Below, in pieces: positions 29,177-29,344 of a DNA stretch of 29,344 bases (positions within the stretch are counted from its first letter, which is position 1; every line of letters begins with the position of its first letter). This DNA is from Chara braunii. Taxonomy: Eukaryota > Streptophyta > Charophyceae > Charales > Characeae. The stretch is taken from NCBI GenBank assembly GCA_003427395.1, contig BFEA01000247.1, positions 515,698-545,041 of the forward strand, in the 5' to 3' direction. A program made the translations under genes and the position numbers. The notes beneath the pieces are model-generated. The model had not been told where the DNA came from and ran no database searches. It was given only the letters and a program-made list of their open reading frames with translations.

Positions 29177-29313
29177 GGTCTTCAAAGTCTTTAGCACCCT
29201 CTGACGTGGCCCTGCAGATGGCCACTTGCGCGGGCAACAGCAGCCAGCAAGGTCTTCAGTACCCTCCCATGTGGCCCTGCAGGTGGCCAGTTGCACGTGC
29301 AGCAGCAGCCAGC
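29177..29313. repeat. tandem repeat, two units of ~63-74 bp
   Basis: GGTCTTCA...CCCTC..GTGGCCCTGCAG.TGGCCA.TTGC.CG.GCA.CAGCAGCCAGCA occurs at 29177-29250 and again at 29251-29313. Weaker relatives with GGATCTTC and CTGCAGCAG lie at about 28910-29080. No coding sense is evident. Confidence 0.8.
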
Positions 29314-29330
29314 ACACGCCCGTCGGGGCC

Positions 29331-29344
29331 GGGGGGGGGGGGGG
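29331..29344. repeat. poly(G) run at window edge
   Basis: Fourteen G residues end the window. A terminal homopolymer of this kind is often a sequencing or assembly artefact. Confidence 0.85.

Overview
The window reads as repeat-rich nuclear DNA of a green plant or charophyte alga. Almost everything recognisable is decayed retrotransposon, with AT-rich spacers, microsatellites and no bacterial-type genes. The proteins of element 1 resemble, from memory, Ty3/gypsy-like elements abundant in the charophyte Chara braunii. That identification is inference and needs a database search. A 24-base A run at the left edge, a 14-base G run at the right edge and one N inside a GA tract suggest a short draft-assembly contig.

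Layout. (1) About 1.4-17 kb is one large, roughly palindromic structure. Element 1 lies in the middle on the minus strand: Gag at 10.8-9.4 kb, an acidic linker, a retropepsin at 8.5-8.0 kb and the first half of a reverse transcriptase, which stops at about 6995. On its right, in the expected 5' position, lie an untranslated leader and a long LTR-like block (11.2-16.7 kb). On its left, where the rest of pol and a same-orientation 3' LTR should be, lies instead an inverted copy of the same leader and LTR-like block (1.4-6.99 kb). The arms are colinear for more than 5 kb and about 75-80% identical by eye in the best blocks, so they are old copies and not an assembly echo. Both carry a 120-bp tandem repeat, an irregular array of a roughly 28-bp motif, and splice-donor-like sites.

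(2) 17.4-18.2 kb holds an orphan ORF for a charged, low-complexity protein, possibly the remains of a gag-like or host gene. (3) 18720-20050 is a candidate non-autonomous DNA transposon with GAACGCG-rich ends and a 10-bp near-perfect target-site duplication. (4) 20.1-20.7 kb is a degraded reading frame of unknown nature.

(5) 21.07-27.68 kb is element 2, a minus-strand Ty3/gypsy chromovirus with the order Gag, protease remnant, RT, RNase H, integrase, chromodomain. Frame is kept over long stretches but broken by many stops, mostly TAG and TGA, in the pattern expected from decay of methylated cytosines in CAG and CGA. Its protease segment is duplicated head to head as a 214-bp inverted repeat with a 100-bp spacer, a natural hairpin source. 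(6) 27.7-29.3 kb is its AT-rich and purine-rich 5' side, possibly 5' LTR, followed by small tandem repeats.

No gene here looks intact. The parts are best read as two dead retrotransposons, one rearranged into a palindrome and one carrying an internal hairpin, plus one DNA transposon. The most notable points are the giant inverted repeat, the internal hairpin, the shared GGGAAGTGCTGCCGAAATTT-like box in both retroelements, and the stop-codon spectrum of element 2.
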